Positions 61,737 to 64,000 of a stretch of 64,000 nt of DNA are shown piece after piece; position 1 is the stretch's first letter, and each line of letters begins with the position of its first letter. Below the pieces are notes generated by a model. The model ran no database searches. It worked only from the letters and a program-made list of their open reading frames with translations, and was not told the origin of the DNA. Source of the DNA: Verrucomicrobiaceae bacterium (GTDB taxonomy: Bacteria; Verrucomicrobiota; Verrucomicrobiia; Verrucomicrobiales; Verrucomicrobiaceae). The DNA lies in assembly GCA_024232965.1 (NCBI GenBank), contig JACKQF010000005.1, positions 1-64,000 of the forward strand, given 5' to 3'. A program made the translations under genes and the position numbers.

Positions 61737-63047
61737 TCAGATCACGTTCTGCGCCTGATGAATTCGATTGAGCACGGCGCTCTTGCCCAAGAGATGCGCC
61801 ATCGTAGCAACGCCCGGGCCACGCATCTGCCCACTCAGGGCACCGCGTAACAGTGGCATTAGAGCACCAGGCTTGACCGCCTGCTCTTTGGCAGCGAGCT
61901 CGATGGCGGCATGGATGCTGTCCTCGGTCCAATCACCCACCGCTTCCAGCGCCTTACCGGCCGCCTCTAACAGCGTGCTATTATCTTCCTTGGCACGGAG
62001 TTTTGCCACCACCTCGACCTCATAGGGGTAGTCGTCGCGGAAGAAGTAATGCACCCAGGCAGGGAATTCTGAGAGCAGGCTAACCTTCTCCTTCACACTC
62101 TGGAGGATCGCCGCCGCATGGCTGGCCTTTTCGATCGGCAAGCCCGCCTGACTAAGCTGATGGCGGGAGGCATCCAACAGTGCCTTGGGCTCCATTTCAC
62201 GCAGGTACTGGGAGTTCAGCCACTTGCACTTACCGATGTCAAAACGTGCGTTGCTGCTGTGGATTTCTTTCGCATCAAAGAGGCTGACCAATGTATCGCG
62301 GTCCAGCTTTTCGCTATCAGCACGTGGCGTCCAGCCCAGCAGGCACAGGTAGTTAAAGACCGCCGCTGGCAAAAAGCCCGCCTGCTGGTAGCTCTCGATC
62401 GAACTACCCTCATCGCGCTTGCTCATCTTTGACCCGCTGGGGTTCAGGATCAGTGGGATGTGGGCGTAGATCGGCGCTGATTTACCAAACGCATTGAAGA
62501 GATCGATGTGCTTCCAAGTGTTGGAAAGGTGATCTTCCCCGCGAATGACGTGGGTGATGCCCATCTCGATATCGTCCACCACGTTCACAAAATGGAAGAT
62601 GTAGCTCCCATCTGGACGGCGCACCGTCATGTCCGGTTCCTCAGTGGCAGCAAAGGTCACATCACCACAAACGAGGTCGATGACCGTGATTGGACGGCGG
62701 GTGAATTTGAATCGCACCGAGCCATTTTCCTCCGTGTACACCAGATCCGCAGCCTGGAGTTGCGCCAGATAGCGGTCGTAGATGTCCTTGCGTTGGCTCT
62801 GGAAGTACGGCCCGTAATCACCGCCGGCCTCGGGCCCCTCATCCCAGTCGATACCCAGCCACCGCAGGCCGTCCAGGATGGCGGCTCGGGCTTCCTCTGT
62901 ATTGCGTGCCTCGTCCGTGTCCTCGATGCGCAGGACCAGCTTCCCACCGTGGCGACGGGCAAAGAGCCAGTTAAAGAGCGCAGTGCGGGCACCGCCGACG
63001 TGGAGGTACCCGGTGGGGGAAGGAGCAAATCGAACGCGAACAGACAT
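61737..63047 (-). CDS. gltX: Glutamyl-tRNA synthetase
   Basis: 436 residues, slightly shorter than the usual 460-500. Class I signatures: PSPTGYLHVGG (HIGH motif, residues 9-19) and SKMSKRDEG (KMSKS motif, about residue 205). The body has the GluRS blocks ALFNWLFAR and VIRGEDHLSNTWKH. It charges tRNA-Glu, and tRNA-Gln in organisms using the amidotransferase route. ATG at 63047 has a purine-rich GGGTGGG upstream; a GTG four codons earlier is the alternative. Confidence 0.95.
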   Translation of the reverse strand: MSVRVRFAPSPTGYLHVGGARTALFNWLFARRHGGKLVLRIEDTDEARNTEEARAAILDGLRWLGIDWDEGPEAGGDYGPYFQSQRKDIYDRYLAQLQAADLVYTEENGSVRFKFTRRPITVIDLVCGDVTFAATEEPDMTVRRPDGSYIFHFVNVVDDIEMGITHVIRGEDHLSNTWKHIDLFNAFGKSAPIYAHIPLILNPSGSKMSKRDEGSSIESYQQAGFLPAAVFNYLCLLGWTPRADSEKLDRDTLVSLFDAKEIHSSNARFDIGKCKWLNSQYLREMEPKALLDASRHQLSQAGLPIEKASHAAAILQSVKEKVSLLSEFPAWVHYFFRDDYPYEVEVVAKLRAKEDNSTLLEAAGKALEAVGDWTEDSIHAAIELAAKEQAVKPGALMPLLRGALSGQMRGPGVATMAHLLGKSAVLNRIHQAQNVI

Positions 63048-63192
63048 AGTCCCACCCACAAGAACGAGAAACCAGCCAGTCTCAACCTCGATTATTTGGC
63101 CCCGCCTTTCTTCATCTTCCCATCGACAAGCTTGAACGCCTTTGGTAGGATTTCAGTCAGAACCGTTAGCCGAACCGCAGGCCCCCCTTCCC

Positions 63193-63921
63193 ATGAAGCT
63201 CATCCACCTCTGTCTTACCGCTGTTGCGCTCGCGCTGGCATCGCCAACCGTGGCCAACGCCCAGGTGCTGATCTACAAGCTCGAATTCAAACACGAAGCT
63301 GGGTTCAACGTTGAGTTCTTCAAAGAAGGCTACTGCATCGTCCCGGTGCTGGGCGGCACGGGAAGCATCCTTTTGGGCCACGAAGAAGGCGGACGCCGCA
63401 TCGCCAGCACCGCCGCAGATTCTGCTAATTTTTTCACCGGCATCACGGGTTCCGGTCGCCGCGTCACCGTCCTGAATGCTGGCGGCACCGCCGCATCGGC
63501 CACCACGACCACCGCAGCGACGACACAGGCCTGGGTAGCGACGGGCGATGTGAACAAATACGTCTCCCTTTCAACGCCGATTTCCTCCATGCGCGTCCGG
63601 GTTGCATCCTCGCTTAAGGGGCTTGCAATTGGCTCCAGCGCAGAAACAGGCAGCGTCACTGCTGTGGACGGATCTTTGGGCTTCGCACACATCGCAGAAA
63701 TCAAGGCATCCCTGGACGACGACCTCACCACCCAAGCCAATAAGGCGGGCGAAGACCTTGCTGCCGCAGTCACCCGGGTGCAGAGGGAACTTTTCCGCAG
63801 GGGCTTTGTCACCGAGACGGCCACCACGCCAACCGATCCGACCACTCCGACGGACCCCAACGCACCAACAGATCCGACGATCGATCCGAACGTCACGACC
63901 GACCCCAACGCCACCAATTAA
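63193..63921 (+). CDS. Secreted protein of unknown function with Thr/Pro/Asp-rich tail
   Basis: 242 residues. A signal peptide (MKLIHLCLTAVALALASPTVANAQ) precedes a beta-rich body (VLIYKLEFKHEAGFNVEFFKEGY, with an Ala/Thr-rich loop near 115) and a helical part (about 175-205). The tail consists of PTDP-type repeats (TTPTDPTTPTDPNAPTDPT). No family recognised. It is divergent from gltX. The stop codon is the first triplet of an 18-base tandem duplication. Confidence 0.72.
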   Translation: MKLIHLCLTAVALALASPTVANAQVLIYKLEFKHEAGFNVEFFKEGYCIVPVLGGTGSILLGHEEGGRRIASTAADSANFFTGITGSGRRVTVLNAGGTAASATTTTAATTQAWVATGDVNKYVSLSTPISSMRVRVASSLKGLAIGSSAETGSVTAVDGSLGFAHIAEIKASLDDDLTTQANKAGEDLAAAVTRVQRELFRRGFVTETATTPTDPTTPTDPNAPTDPTIDPNVTTDPNATN

Positions 63922-63954
63922 GGCGGCATTCAGAAGTAAGGCGGCATTCAGAAG
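63919..63954 (+). repeat. Perfect 18-bp tandem duplication spanning a stop codon
   Basis: TAAGGCGGCATTCAGAAG occurs twice in a row (63919-63936 and 63937-63954). Each copy begins with an in-frame TAA, so the second gives a back-up stop six codons later. Confidence 0.95.
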
Positions 63955-64000
63955 CCACAGTGCTTCAAAACGAACCGCCCAGTGCCAAATAGAGATCCGC

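Noticed and set aside
1..64000. Mobile elements, phage or CRISPR-Cas/defence genes
   Set aside because: No transposase, integrase, recombinase, Cas, restriction or toxin-antitoxin protein was recognised on either strand.

Overview
The window reads as a chromosomal segment of a Gram-negative, heterotrophic member of the Verrucomicrobiota (PVC superphylum), most likely a Prosthecobacter/Verrucomicrobium-like lineage. This is inferred from gene content and not from a marker gene. It carries four type I sulfatase genes, a DUF1549/DUF1553 cytochrome-like protein, a DUF1080-propeller-cytochrome protein, a Tat-exported Gfo/Idh/MocA oxidoreductase, huge secreted repeat proteins and an ECF sigma module. 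There is no transposase, integrase, phage gene or CRISPR array.

Layout. 1-8839: 3' part of a giant secreted subtilisin-like protease with ten Calx-beta-like repeats. 8923-14227: a plus-strand run with dctA, a porin, a periplasmic glutathione peroxidase, moaA and mtnA. 14287-17677: minus-strand pckG, a GYF-like/PH-domain membrane protein, a YbjN-like protein and tRNA-Pro(UGG). 17885-25114: a Bat (aerotolerance) operon of DUF58, DUF4381-like, BatA, a BatB/BatC fusion and a BatD/BatE-like fusion. 25115-25938: an 824-base stretch without a convincing gene. 25939-34022: a multidomain PQQ-propeller protein, an unknown exported protein, a serine hydrolase and a Tat-exported oxidoreductase. 34184-38941: a minus-strand sulfatase cluster, one member frameshifted, with a small coupled membrane protein and a DPBB-like secreted protein. 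39164-43110: sucB and sucA. 43386-50879: LsrF-like aldolase, DhaL-like protein, sulfatase and DUF1080-cytochrome protein on the minus strand, divergent from an AraC-family regulator. 50894-54686: a DUF1549/DUF1553 protein and a sulfatase. 54890-60635: an ECF sigma factor, a membrane anti-sigma-like protein with an STN-like domain, and a secreted beta-propeller protein. 60751-63921: an unknown protein, rlpA-like, gltX and a secreted unknown.

How the genes fit together. The sulfatases, DUF1080/cytochrome and DUF1549/1553 proteins, Tat oxidoreductase and LsrF/DhaL pair suggest scavenging of sulfated or decorated polysaccharides. SucAB, PckG and DctA serve central carbon flow. The Bat operon and the ECF module are envelope-associated systems. 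The best candidates for undescribed biology are the sigma / STN-bearing anti-sigma / beta-propeller operon, the AraC-LsrF-DhaL module, and the propeller protein that carries a methyltransferase-like domain between its two propellers.
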